DNA of 64,000 nt from Eremophila alpestris peregrina (lineage: Eukaryota > Chordata > Aves > Passeriformes > Alaudidae): NCBI GenBank assembly GCA_009792885.1, contig WMCF01000111.1:826492-890491 (forward strand), written 5' to 3'. The stretch's first letter is position 1, and the number at the start of each line of letters is the position of its first letter. This document shows, one piece after another, positions 25,331-37,242 of this stretch. A model generated the notes under the pieces. That model was given only the letters and a program-made list of their open reading frames with translations. It had not been told where the DNA came from and ran no database searches. The position numbers and the translations under genes are program-made.

Positions 25331-26788
25331 GACTAGAAGTGTTTGTGGTACACCAGCATGGAGGGATACAGTGAAAACACCACTGCAGGAAGTGCAGAAT
25401 GAAGGAGATAAATCTGCCTGAAATGGCACAGAAATAATTCTCCTAGTTTGGGGAAGGAGGGACAAGCCCTCCTGTGGACATCCCTTCCATCAGTCCCACC
25501 CTTTCCATGTGCTCCTGTGACATCCCACAGTCAGGTAAGCACTTTGTCTGCATTTCAGCCTGTCTCTTGCATGGCTGAGGACAAACCTTCATGGGCTGCA
25601 GCTGCAACACAGAGCAGCAAGCAATTTCATCACTTAGTTCATCATTTTCTCCAGAAATTTTGACTGAGATAATTATTAGGACAAAGAAACAGAGAGGAGA
25701 AGCAGAAGGAAAACCAACCTGCCTTCCTTACCCCTTTCTAAACATCCCAGCCAGCAGGGCCACAAACCACAGCTCCTTCCATGGGAATCCAGCAATCCTT
25801 GCTGTCTGCACTGGGGCTCTGCTTGGGGACACTCCTCACTGAGGTCATCTGTGCAAAAAGTGCACATCCAGCAGCCTTCCAAAGGCAGCAGGATCAATAC
25901 TCCAGGAGACAGCGAACATAACTTTAATTTCCACCTCAGTCCAAGGAAATAAAAAGCTGTGTCTCTCCACTGTCAAGGCTCTAAGTGCCAGTTTATCAGA
26001 TGTTTTGCAAGGAAGCAATTTCCTGCTTCCTGCTCGTGCTCATGACAAGAGGATAAAGGGAGAACCTCTGAAGAAAGGCTTTTATTCCTGCTGCTTAGCA
26101 CAGGTGGAAGAAGGGAAGGAAAATCACTTGTGTGAATTACCTGCCTCTGGTGAAGCAGAAATACGTCCTAGAGGCTAAATAGGAATATTTGATATTTAAA
26201 GAAACCTTGTCTGGCTCAAAATTAGACATGAGGCTCTGCCCTGCATTGCACCAATCTGCCTCAAAGGTAACACAGGTTTTCCAGCAGACCTTGTGTGGCA
26301 CCTCTGTGTCCCTCAGCTCCAGTTTAGTCAGTAAAGAAGTGAGATAAGTTAGTTCTGTGAAGCAGGAGCTGGGCTCAGCTGTCATCATCAGCAATTTAGG
26401 CACGTAATTGAAGCATAAACTTTGCACGTTGCACCTAAGAAGGGACATATCCTTGAGAAGATCTCCAAACTGTCTGAAAAACAGGGATCACATCCCCAGA
26501 CAGTGATTTTCAGGCAAAGGCACTTTTAGCCAAACATCCTCACTGGTGCCAGATCTTATTGCCCTTGAAGTGAGTGGACTCCTGCCATTGCCTTCAACAG
26601 GAAAAGGATTCAGGCAAAAAAAGCCTCCTTCCAGGCTGTTTGAATTCAAAACTGCTGCAGGGCTCAAGCCAGCAGAAGGATGGCCTGAAAATAATCTATT
26701 ACATATGTTAAAAATGGGCTTGCTTAACTAAATTGACTTTCAACAATTGTTTCAACAATTAATACGTTGAAAAGAAATTGCAAAGTTA
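25331..26788. other. Unique noncoding DNA
   Basis: No gene is recognised. A minus-strand frame at 26137-26448 is not low-complexity, but its acceptor is poor and no family is seen. Confidence 0.5.
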
Positions 26789-26866
26789 CAGGAGTTGGAC
26801 TCAATGTTCCTTGTGGATCCCTTCCAACTCAGGATATTCTGTAATTCCTTGATCCTATGATTTTAT
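26789..26866 (+). mobile_element. CR1 LINE 3' end fragment
   Basis: CAGGAGTTGGACTCAATG, GATCCCTTCCAACTCAGGAT, ATTCTGTAATTCC and CCTATGATTTTA are the classic end of a CR1 subfamily in plus orientation, with the remains of the terminal 8-bp repeat. Confidence 0.9.
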
Positions 26867-28338
26867 GGACAGATTTACATTTTTTTCTTAATGGATCTAA
26901 AGGAAGGTAGACCACAACATAAATGAGTTAGGTAAGTCACACTCAGAATTATTTCAGATAACCTGTTTTTACCTCCAAATGTAACACTGAGATCAAACCA
27001 TGTTCAGCCACCCGAGCTCAGAGAATAGGTGGGGATTTCTCAGTGAGCATCAGGTCTGTTACTTTCAATCTTTCACATAATCTCCCAGCATATCTTGATT
27101 TATTCAAGTCAACATATTGTAATTTAAGACAGACCTTATTGTGGCCTGTATTCAAATACCTCAGGGTATAAAACTGGCAAATACACCCTAAAAATGACAG
27201 TTGTGGTATTGGATATATTGAAGGCCTCTATGGAAAAAAACTGGGAAACTCATGAACAGAATCAGTGCAGTGGCCAATACTTTCTAAAATCATATTTTAG
27301 AATTATGGCACGTGCCCATGTGCTCAATATGGAAATACAGGACCAATCTTGACTATGGAGCAGCTCCATGCACACAGTCTCTAGTTTTATCTAATATTTT
27401 CCCCACAGAAATGATCAGCAGCTTGAAAAATAATTTATAGGACTGTTAAATGTTCAAAAATTCCAGCTACATTTCAAAAGGCTTCCCATGCTGACCAAAT
27501 TTTTTTTTTCCCTAGGAAGAGTTTAAGGACACATACCAGAAAGCATAAAGTAGTCCTAAAATTAAATTCTTGGGGCTTTTACCATCTCATTCATAAATCA
27601 GTGAAGCTTGGAAGCCAAGTAGGATCTGTGCCATTTCTCCTCTTGGAAGGCTCTGACACACACACGGCCGCGGACTTCTTGTGAATTTGGAAACTTCATT
27701 TTGATTTCCATCCCGGGATTATTCAGGTTTGGGTGACTGCCTGTGATTTTCAGCCCAGGATCTACAGGCCCTGGGTGGTCCTCAGGGAGCTTCCAGAGGC
27801 CTCTTGGCCAGCGCAGATCAGCAGATGTGCATTAACTTCATTAAATCCACAACTGCACTTGGGGCACATTTGCTTTCCTACCAATGAGGTAAAGGATGAA
27901 AATTGTTAAATGCTGTGTCAGGCATTGACTTTGTCACGGCTCAAATTGCTGTTTGCACATCCCACTGCTTAGCCATGAGCTGGTGGAGTGCTGTGCAGTC
28001 ATTTTGGGGCTGGGAGGATGTTTTGGTTCCCTGTTCCGTGTCCCACTCTCCTCAGAGCCATCCCCTGCCCTCACAGGCTGATCCTGAGGTATCAAACCCT
28101 TCCATGGTGAGGAGTTTCATCCTGCCTGGGTGTTAATCCTCAGTGCTGGCATCACTTCCAGCCAGGAATCAACTCTCCCTGGGGAACACTCACACAAGGA
28201 TTCTTCATTCCTCATGGATGTGGTTTATAGAGCACAATGCAGTGAAGCATTTCAGGTCATATCAACATTTGGCTGCGTCTTTTAATAATCATTGCTTGGG
28301 TGCACAGCAACTATTAAACACAATACAGACAGATAATT

Positions 28339-28357
28339 TCTCTCTCTCTCTCTCTCT
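28339..28357. repeat. (TC)n microsatellite
   Basis: Nine and a half uninterrupted TC units. Confidence 0.95.
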
Positions 28358-29205
28358 GCAAAAACAAAAGGCCATAAAATGCTCATGTCTACCCACTCAT
28401 TACTTTGGCTTTGCAATGGTTTAGGGCAAAAAAGCCCAGTAGTGTTCAGAACAAAAGCAAACAGGCTTAAGCCAGTGTTGTCAACACCACGTTAAAGCTC
28501 TTCTACTCTGCTCTGGCTAAATGCAGCCAGCAAAGTGCCTGACAGTGTCCACCCAAAACTCTCACAAAATGGTTTGGAATTCTGATGTGTTGAAGGGCTC
28601 AATTGTTTTAAACCAATTTAAGTTGGTACTCTTAAATAAGAAGCCAAATCCACATCAAGAAACACATTCAAATGTTCATTTTTAGGAGAATGTTAATGTT
28701 CTGTAGAACTGGTCTAAACCAATTTTTCTAATGAGAATTTCTGTTGGGGGGAAAAAAAGTTGCTTGAGTTTTATGTGCACTAGCTGGCTATTTCTCAGGG
28801 AAAAAATAATTTAAAAAGAAGTTTCTGAAGTAAAATGTAATTCCTCAGAAAACAAAGCCTTCCAGGTGGGTTAAACAGCTCCTTTTGTCTTCAATTGTAT
28901 TCAACTGCTGATCTTGATAATGGTAACCAGTTTCAAAATATGGTACATTTCATTCCAGAGGATCTTAAAGGAGGTTTGATGGCTATTTCTCCTCATGGGG
29001 AAATAATTTTTTTAAAACCCCCAACAAAAAAATAAACAAGCTTCAAACCTTTAACAGGGAATTTATATTCTTTAAAACTAACCTTCATTTTATGGTAAAG
29101 CAGGATTTTTAGAAGGAAAACTCACTATGTCTGAAGATAAAATTAATGAACCTGACTAGTTTTAGTGCATTAAGTTAAGCAGATGTGATAACATCTCACA
29201 GATAA

Positions 29206-29238
29206 AGTCTTGTGTTGATAAAGTGCATCAACAAGACT
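29206..29238. repeat. Imperfect hairpin, 12 bp with a 2-nt bulge
   Basis: AGTCTTG-tg-TTGAT pairs with ATCAACAAGACT across a 7-nt loop. It is too short for a typical miRNA precursor. Confidence 0.7.
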
Positions 29239-30183
29239 CTATGGGGGCATTTTAACAAAGTCAAACCTACTGAATCACAAATGGGATTTGGATGTTCCTG
29301 ATTTGCCTCCACACTTAATCCAAAGCTTCAGAAATTGTTGGTATGGATCCTATCTGTTGAAAAACATTTTAAAAGAGTATCTGAGGAAGGTTTAGAAAGA
29401 TAAACACTTTCTGAAGGTATTACCAGCCCAAAGCTTGGCCTCTGCTGCAGGAAGTTTCTAGAACATATAGATTTGATATTCCTTTTATGTATATCTGAGA
29501 ATTTATGTAATTGCCATCTTATTTCTTCAAGCTTTTCTTCAGTTACTATGAGAACAGCAGCTCCTTCCGAGGTGGAAGCAGAGATTATTTCAAAAACTTC
29601 ATCACATTACACAGTTTGGTGTTCTAAGGGAAAACAACACCCTGTGATGGGACTCAAAGAACAACTCATAACGTGCTCTCAGTAAACCTTTTGCACCAGT
29701 AAGGAAACTCCCAAGGTACCTGGGCTCTGGAACAAGAGTCTCTTGTTAACACAGTGTGAAACACAGGCAAATTGCCACAAAAAATTAATTCCCAGCACTT
29801 CTGAGCTTCTCTCTTTATAGGAACTTTCCTTTTTCTGATATGTCTTCCCAAAGGTATTCAGGTGTGTTGGACCAAGGTAAATGGCTTCAAAATTAAAAAA
29901 AAAAATATGATTAGTTTTATGTCTTGCTGTTTTATCTGGTGATTTAAATTGTATTTTGTTTTTCTGACTAATTTTTAGCAGCCTTTTATTGGAAATAAAT
30001 AATTTTTAAGGTAGGTTTTGTCTCTGCTATCTCCAGCTCTCTGGGATTTCGAGGTCTAGCTGAGCTCTCACTTAGTCACTGCCCAAAACTACTCCAGCAG
30101 CCTCATGAGGTGGAATCTGTAAGGACTCACTGATTCCATGATTTCATTGACTCTGAGGAAACACAGACTAAGCATCCCATGAT

Positions 30184-30529
30184 GTGGAGCTGTGCAGGGA
30201 GACCAGAGGAGGTCCAGAGGAGATGCTCCAAGGGCTGGAGCCCCTCTGCTCTGGAGCCAGGCTGGGAGAGCTGGGGGTGCTCACCTGGAGAAGGGAAGCC
30301 TCCAAGGAGAGCTCAGAGCCCCTTGCAGGGCCTAAAGGGGCTCCAGGAGAGCTGGAGAGGGACTGGGGATAAGGAGAAGCTGTGGCTGCCCCTGGAAGTG
30401 TTCAAGGCCAGGCTGGACAGGTCTTGGAGCACCCTGGGATAGTGGAAGGTGTCCCTGCCCATGGCAGGGAGTGGAACTGGATGTTCTTGGAGGTCCCTTC
30501 CAACACAAACCATGCAGTGATTCTGTGAT
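30184..30529 (+). mobile_element. CR1 LINE with internal deletion
   Basis: The 5' part (CAGAGGAGATGCTCCAAGGG, CTCTGCTCTGGAGCCAGGCT) and the 3' part (GAGAAGCTGTGGCTGCCCCT, CTGCCCATGGCAGGG, GTGATTCTGTGAT) are both clear CR1 in plus orientation. Near 30370 the text passes directly from 'gagagggactgggg' to 'gagaagctgtgg', omitting the block that normally lies between them in this part of CR1, so the copy carries an internal deletion. Confidence 0.92.
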
Positions 30530-32745
30530 ATCACAATTTCCATCAGTTCAGCAGGTTGAACCTCATCCTCAAATTTCTTCAGTGAAAACCGAGATTCCTC
30601 AATAAAAACGAGAATCCTGGAGTTGTGGCATTGACAATGCTCACCCCTCAAGAGCTGGCAGAAGCAACTTAGTACCTTGTCACACTGGATGAATAAACTG
30701 CCCCTGTTTTTCAGGAGCAATGATCAGTTATGAAATGTGGGACCCTGGGCTCCACCCTGCTCCCAAAGCCAGCACAAAGGGCTGTGCTGCTCTATTTTGT
30801 GACAGGAAAATAACATTCATCCTCCCAAGCACACAACAGCAGGGGCATTTTGCAGATTTAGGTGTGGATCCAGAATCTCCCTGAAAAGATGCAGGATGAG
30901 GGTGAAATGGATCCATAACTGGATGCATCCAGCTACAATTACTGCTGAAAATTGACCCTCCCAGTCTCTGCAGTCTCTCTCAGCTGGACATTCTTTTGTA
31001 GATTTATGTGCTTTCTTAAGCTTTTCAGAACAGACTTTCCCTCCCACAGGCCATAAAACTTAATTAATCAAACACATTTTTCCAGGGCTGGAATTTATAA
31101 GCCCAAAAATACAGCAAGAAAAGAATTTATAAACAATTGTGTAGAGTGAGATAGAAAATTCATCAAAGCTAATTCCTTACCTCTGATACTATCCAGGGGC
31201 AGATCTTTTGGGAAAGTGGATAACTAAGAAGTCATTAATAGTGAAATCTTTTCCCTGGCAAATCCTCCAGGCAGACAGTGGCATAAGGACTTGCCACTGC
31301 AGTTAATGGTTCCAAACTTATGTGTACTCCTTGAAAAAGTCTTGTCAGGTTTTGAGCACAATCATTCAGATTTCCACAGCTTTCTGGGGTAATTTAATTA
31401 TGTTCCATATGAAATACTGTTTCACTTTGTTTCTTTTGAGCTGCTTGACTGATAATTGAATTGGATGTCTCCTATTCTGTGTATGTCAGGAAAGGAGGAG
31501 TAATGACTCCCTGCTCACCTTTTCAGTGTCACTCCTTGTTTTCTGTGTGTCTGATCATGTCCATCCTGGCTGATGCTAAGCAAAAGGAACTATTTTATAG
31601 GATTTTTGCTTGTTGCAGAAATTGTTACACACCTCTGGCCATCCTTGCCACCTTTGTGTGGTTTTTCCCACTCCTTTTGAGGTGAATTATCCATTCTGAG
31701 ATAACATGAGTTCCAGGATGTGAATTCAGACGGGGTTGTGGTGGTGCTTTGGATCTCCATTCCCATCCTAGTGATCCCTAAGACCCCTTCTGCCTCCAAG
31801 CACTTCCAAATTGCTGCCCCAGCCTGCAGGGTCTCCGAGATCCCTGCCCTGAGTGGCAATAATTAATGTAGAGCCTTTCTCTGGGAATGGATATTCATGG
31901 TGGATTCTTTCCACTTGGGTCCCGTTGTGTTTAGCAATGCTTAATTCCATCTACCTTTCCCATTTCCAGCCACCCACATCATAATTCCAACAAAAAACTA
32001 TCCAAAGGAGTCACATTTGTTCCTTACACTGCTTCTCCCAGTGTCCACTGAGGTCAGCAGGGAGAAATAAATGGGTGTTCAGCTGGCCTCAGACGGATTA
32101 AGTTGCCAGAGATTTTACAAAGTTTTCAAAGCAAAAAAAAAAAACACTTCTGAAATGGAAATGTTTTCCAACTGTGTTCAGCAGCTGAGCTGCACATTCT
32201 GGAGATTAGAAAGGGGCTGCTTTACCCACAGAAAGACTTGATGGCAGCACCACAAGGAAAGGAAGCGGTACCATGGCGCAGTTATTCAGACACATTTTAA
32301 TTCAAATTGGACGGGATGGTGGGGGAGGAAATGCTGAAAGCCACAGAAATAGAATTTTTTCCCTCTCTTGCTTCAGTGTAATTTAAAACATCAAACCATT
32401 TTTAATGAGCTTTAGTAAGCCAAGTCTTGCCTGCGACCTCCTATGCCAAAATTTAGCCTGGAGAAACTTTTTCAAGCTGATTTATAAATCCTGTAAAACA
32501 GGGAGCTTGATGGTGGAAACAGTGAGCTCTGGACACCAGAACTTTTGCTGCCTTATTTTTAACTTTGGACCTAAAGAGAGGCCCTGTAAGTTGCATTTAA
32601 CTTGTATCCCAGCTGAAATTCTGCCTGAGACTTTGTCCTTATAAAACTGAGGGTTTGATTTAGTCCACTTTGTTGGAATCAAGGAGAAAAACCACATTAG
32701 CAAAATAAAACATCCAGAGGGAAACACATACCCCCAAGCTCTTAC
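30530..32745. other. Unique noncoding DNA
   Basis: No gene or repeat is recognised apart from short A/T runs (for example 32133-32145). Confidence 0.55.
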
Positions 32746-32856
32746 CTTCAATAGAGGGCCCTCATCCACAGCAATAAACAGCAAAAAGACCACAAAGCTG
32801 CCTGTGTGGAAGGACAGCTTCCAGTGTTGTGCTGAAAAGGTGATTTCTGCAGCCAT
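32746..32856 (-). other. Candidate first coding exon (signal or anchor peptide)
   Basis: A minus-strand ATG at 32856 sits in a good context (G at -3, G at +4). It opens 37 codons that end exactly at a near-consensus donor AAG/gtaagag (exon end 32746, phase 0). The peptide has a short basic part (HWKLSFH), a hydrophobic core FVVFLLFIAV and then acidic DEGP, as expected of a signal peptide or signal anchor. It could instead be an internal exon from acceptor TTTTCAG at about 32829. The frame stays open into the presumed intron, so the frame alone does not support splicing. No family is recognised and no matching second exon was found. This is the best of four weak exon candidates, but chance is not excluded. 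Confidence 0.27.
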
Positions 32857-33180
32857 TTCTCATTCTGCTCTGAGGCTGAATAAGGTCTTCAAGGTACAGA
32901 CCTTCCTTCTGTCAGCATGGCCAGGGCCTGCCCTGTGAGTGCAGGGCAGGATCTCTAGGAGACACCTGCCATGCAGATAATTGGTAATCACTAAGTTCAT
33001 CAGTCATTTTTTCTCCTTGACAGTCAGTAATTACAGGATTTTGCCATCATCAGGTCTCCTGTGCAGTGCTGCCTCATTGATTTCCTTGTCGACGTTTCAT
33101 ACCCTTTGGGCCATTTGCACCAAAATGAAATTTGAAATAATTTTGAGGTTCTTTATCTCATAGCCCAGCACAGTGATCGT
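32857..33180. other. Unique noncoding DNA
   Basis: No gene or repeat is seen. There is no CpG island or TATA box upstream of the candidate first exon that would support a promoter. Confidence 0.5.
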
Positions 33181-33310
33181 GGCCCCAAGGCTGTCAGAGC
33201 CCAGTGGGTGTTTGGCCAATGCTCTCAGACACAGGGTGGGATTTTTGGGACTGTCCTGTGCAGGGCCAGGACTTGGAATAGATGATCCTTGTATGTTCCC
33301 TACAACCCTT
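33181..33310 (+). mobile_element. CR1 LINE 3' fragment
   Basis: GGGACTGTCCTGTGCAGGGC, CAGGACTTGGAATAGATGAT and CCTTGTATGTTCCCTACAAC match the end of the same CR1 subfamily as at 26789, in plus orientation. The terminal ATTCTATG repeat is replaced by a pyrimidine-rich run. Confidence 0.85.
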
Positions 33311-33316
33311 TTCTCT

Positions 33317-33353
33317 CCTCAGCCTTTATTTCTCTCATCAGCCTTTATTTCTT
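33317..33353 (+). repeat. Tandem duplication, ~18-bp unit, two copies
   Basis: TCAGCCTTTATTTCT occurs twice, 18 bases apart, immediately after the CR1 end. Confidence 0.8.
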
Positions 33354-33437
33354 ATAAATGTTTCTCCATCCAAAAGTAAAAACATGTATGGAAACTCAGG
33401 GAAAATAAACTATTTATAACAAACCAAGGAATAAATC

Positions 33438-33552
33438 AGAGAATCACAGAATCCTCAAGGTTGGAAGAAACCTCCAAGAGCATCAACTCCAACCTTTGAC
33501 CAAACACCACCGTAACAGCTGAACCACAGCACTGATTGCCACATCCAGTTGT
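33438..33552 (-). mobile_element. CR1 LINE 3' fragment
   Basis: The plus strand reads AGAATCACAGAATCCTCAAG, then GGTTGGAAGAAACCTCCAAG, CATCAACTCCAACC and CCAAACACCACC: the complement of a CR1 3' end of another subfamily. It lies about 130 bases from the opposite-strand CR1 at 33181-33310. Confidence 0.9.
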
Positions 33553-35514
33553 GTAGATAAAATAATTTCACTTGGAATTCACTTTCCTTCTAAATTTTGA
33601 CTTCAGGCAGTGCCAGTGTCCACGTGTGAGTTGGCCATGTGAATGGCTCTGACAGGAATTTACAACACAGGCCCATCACAGTGTGGATTTTAGGTGTCTG
33701 AGCGTGGTGAGATGAAATGATTTGGTGCAGGAGCATTTCTTTCTCTCAGCTGGCTCTAAAGGGATGCTCAGGGACTCACTCAGAGGTGAACTCCCTGCCC
33801 TGTTCAGCTCAGAGGAGCTCTCCTCATTTCCTGTCCCCACAAGAACATGGTGCTGTGACTCCATCCTGCACTGACCTGCATTCAGGCAGATTTCTGCATT
33901 AACAACTGCAGTCTTTACTAATTAGTTAATAATTGCATTGATCAACTTTTCTTTGTGAGGACTCCACGGACTTCAAGCAAACGCTGCCAGCACAAACCTC
34001 CTCCTGGCAAAACACAGATTCCAGCCCCTCAAAGACAGTTTAGAGCCACCACCATTGTGATTATCACTGAGAAAAACAGGAGAGAAGTTCAGCAAGGCTG
34101 ATGACAAACAGCACTCCAGGGAGCAATAAGAAAAAAGTGGTTTTATTCTGCACTGAGCAGGGTTGGCAGATGGAGAGGGTGGTGGTGGCCGGGCTGTTTT
34201 ATGATTCTATTGTTTCCTTGTGCATTTTGTATTTCTTTTACTTCATTTCCAAAATGAGTGCATGGGAGCCTGGGGATGTGTTGAATATTCATTCCCAGCT
34301 CCATTACTTACTGCACTAAATTAAGTGGTTTCTCAACCTCCCTGCACCTCGGATATCCCAGCTGTGAAAATGGGCTTGTCCTTTTTACATCCATGAAGCA
34401 CCTTGGGACTTAGGGAAGAGCTATCACCATGTTCAACACAAAACAAACAGCTCAAAACACACACTCCTGGTCCTGCTGGTCACACTGCAAACTCTGAGGA
34501 CCATCACAGTTCCAGGTAGAGACTGTGAACAAATCTAGGCTGGTTTTCTCACCCAAGGAAAAAAAAAAAAAAAAGAGAGAGAGGAGGGAAGAGGGGGAAA
34601 AAATGAAGCACTTCAAAAGGCAAAACCCATTGCCCAAAAGCATGAGACCCTAAAGTCTGTTGTTCAATATGTCCACGGCTCCCAAGGTAAGGAGAGATCA
34701 AAACTGCAGCTCCACCAGCTCTTCTTTACAATCACACTAATCACATTAGTCATTTCACAAGAATAACTCACTTTGATTTTGCCTTATCATTTTTTCTCTT
34801 TAATGGGTAAAGGTTTGAATAAAAGAATTTTAGGTGCAAGGGGGAAGAGCTGGTTGTAAGAGGATGAGGCTGCACGGTGGAGGCTGTGGAAATGGTCACC
34901 ACCTACAGGGAAGGTTTAAAATCTGACCTAAGAGTTCATTAATCTGCTTAAGGATATATATCAGCTTCCACAGTGTCCTGGCTTGGAGGGAGTTTTTTTT
35001 TCATTTCAAAGCTTTATTCTTCTTTTAGAGGGTAAAAAAAAAAGAGAGAAATAAAAATAAAGCATAAGCAGGAAAATATTTCATTTTTCACTTCTAAGAG
35101 TTTTGTCATGAACCCCTCAGCAAAGCCAACAACATTGTGTCAAGGAAGAAAAGAGACTACAAACCAAGAAGTCAAAGAACCTCAAGGTGATCTCCCATCC
35201 TTAACACCTCAATTCAATTTTCTGTGCCAGGTTACAGACTGAGGCCTCTGAGTTCAGAAGCCTATGAAGTTCTCCAGGAGAACCCAAAGGAGTTCAGATG
35301 TCTCCAAAGCTGGACCATCTACTGCCTGAGCCTCACCCTGAGTCCTTGCCACCTCATTTTGTGACACTAATTGAGTGTTACCTTCTTGTCTGTTGTACAG
35401 AACCAAGCCCCTGATGTTTGGTGGACTGTGTGAAGAAGCAGATTAAGAGAAATGGAGATGTGCAGGGGTGTGTTTGGCAGTCCAGGCACGATTTCACTCT
35501 TCACACCAAAAATT
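33553..35514. other. Unique noncoding DNA
   Basis: No gene is recognised. An A-rich/GA-rich run lies at 34558-34605 and another A-run near 35033-35045. Confidence 0.6.
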
Positions 35515-35637
35515 CAATCATAAAATGACAAAACAGTTTGGGTTGGAAGGGACCTTTAATCCCATCTTGTTCACCCCCTGCCATGGGCAGGGACACCTTC
35601 CACCATCCCAGGTTTTTCCAAGCCCCACTCAACCTGG
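35515..35637 (-). mobile_element. CR1 LINE 3' end fragment
   Basis: The plus strand gives AATCATAAAATGACAAAACA (diverged tail), GGGTTGGAAGGGACCTTTAA, CTGCCATGGGCAGGGACACC and TTCCACCATCCCAGG, the complement of a CR1 3' end. Confidence 0.92.
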
Positions 35638-37089
35638 ATTTTACAAATATTGCTTCATTAATCACTTCAGCAGGCAGCACCTCAGCTTCCAAACCCCTGG
35701 ACTAACTTGGTTTCCTGACTAGAGGTGGGGGAGAAGGAGGATATGAAAATTACTCCAGAAAAAACAGCAATTGAATTCCCACTCTCCACAAATCTTTTTA
35801 GCTTCTGGTACACACAGTACATCAACCCAGTTTGTTGTCCCCTGAAGGAAGCTGTTTTGTCATGACAATATTAATCAGTTTTCCCCATTGTTTTCTTATT
35901 TTTTCCCTCCCAAAATCCTTCTTTCACTACCTCCTTCATTTCAAAGGCATTAAAAAACATTGGAGCCTAAAAAAATCAAATTATGCTATCAGTTTCTTGC
36001 TGTAGTCTCCTACCTGAGAAAAATTGTGCTTGATTTCAAAGGACTCTATAATCTTTTAGCAGGGGTAGATGTCTAATAAGCCTGCATGGAAAAGACAATG
36101 GTCTTTCTTTTCCCTTTTTTTCTGGTTTTGTTTTGGGGTTTTCTTCTTTAATAGGAAGAGTTTAAATGGGTCTGCATTTCATTCTAAGGAATTCAGCATT
36201 TGGAAACAGCTCCAAAATAACATAAACACAGTGCAGGTAGTACAAATTCCTAAACATATTGGAGCACCAATGTGCTCTACAATGTGGCCACATGTGTCCC
36301 AAAGTGTGAGGATAAGAACAGTCCTGTCAGCCTGGAGAAATGTGTGACTCAGGCATCAGGCAAAGGTTTGCTGCCATGACATGATAGGGCTGTCACCTTT
36401 TAATATGTGATGCCAACAAGGGAAAAAAAAAAGATTCATAGCTCCCTTCTCAGTCAATTTTAATCAGATTGGGGGAGGAGAACACAGTGGAGGGTGAGCC
36501 ACCATATGCTGGGGTTATCTGAACATAAACAGACAAATTACCATTGCTGTTTCTGTGTCTAGGTCTATCTGCTGCCCTTTATCCATTATAGGGTTAATAG
36601 GAAAAAAAAAATTAAAAATAGCAAACAGTATCTCTATGAAAAGTTCTAGACCAGCTGCCTTAACTGGAAATCTTGGACTTTTATCCAAAACATGCATTAT
36701 TTTTAGCTAAGAGGTCCCTGCTCCTGCAAATGCAGGCAGGTTTTGTTTAGCCTCCCACATACAAATAATTTAAAGGATTTCAGGGGCTGCCTTCACTGTG
36801 AGCAGTGAACATCTGCTTAATGCTTGAAGGAGCAGCACCCTAATTTTCCAAATAAACCTCTTGACACATGAAGTGGTAACTGACAGACAATACCTGTGCA
36901 AAATTAATTCCCTCCATATGTGTTTGCAAGGCCAGGAAAGAAAACTAATGGGGAGAGAAGTGCTGTTTTCAAAAGCCTTTGAGAGGTGGTTCCACAAGAG
37001 GTTCATAGGCTGACTCATGAGATTTATCAGTGCATTTGTATCATGCTCATCCCTGGGGTAATGCCAGTGTTTGATGCTTGTGGATTCCC
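35638..37089. other. Unique noncoding DNA
   Basis: Nothing beyond A/T runs is recognised. Confidence 0.6.
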
Positions 37090-37242
37090 CATTCCTGGAA
37101 GTGTCCAAGGCCAGGTTGGATGGAGCTCTGAGCAACCTGGGATAGTGGGAGCTGCTGCTGCCTGTGGCTGGAAGTGGATTGTCTTCAAGGTCCCATCCAA
37201 TCCCAACCATTTAATGACTTCAAGTTTCTATCATTCTATGTA
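37090..37242 (+). mobile_element. CR1 LINE 3' end fragment
   Basis: CCTGGAAGTGTCCAAGGCCA, GGTTGGATGGAGCTCTGAGC, CAACCTGGGATAGTGG, AAGGTCCCATCCAATCCCAA and a terminal CTATCATTCTATG are plus-strand CR1. Confidence 0.92.

Larger units (their letters stand above)
26867..30183. other. Unique noncoding DNA
   Basis: No gene is recognised. A (TC)n run lies at 28339-28357 and an imperfect hairpin at 29206-29238. The rest is AT-rich unique sequence. Confidence 0.6.

Noticed and set aside
26137..26448. Minus-strand frame as a fifth exon candidate
   Set aside because: The only acceptor (GATGATGACAG) lacks a pyrimidine tract, and no family is recognised.
27661..27680. CACACACGGCCGCGGAC, a CpG-rich word suggesting a CpG-island promoter
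   Set aside because: Only an isolated cluster of CpGs; flanking DNA is CpG-poor and no exon follows.
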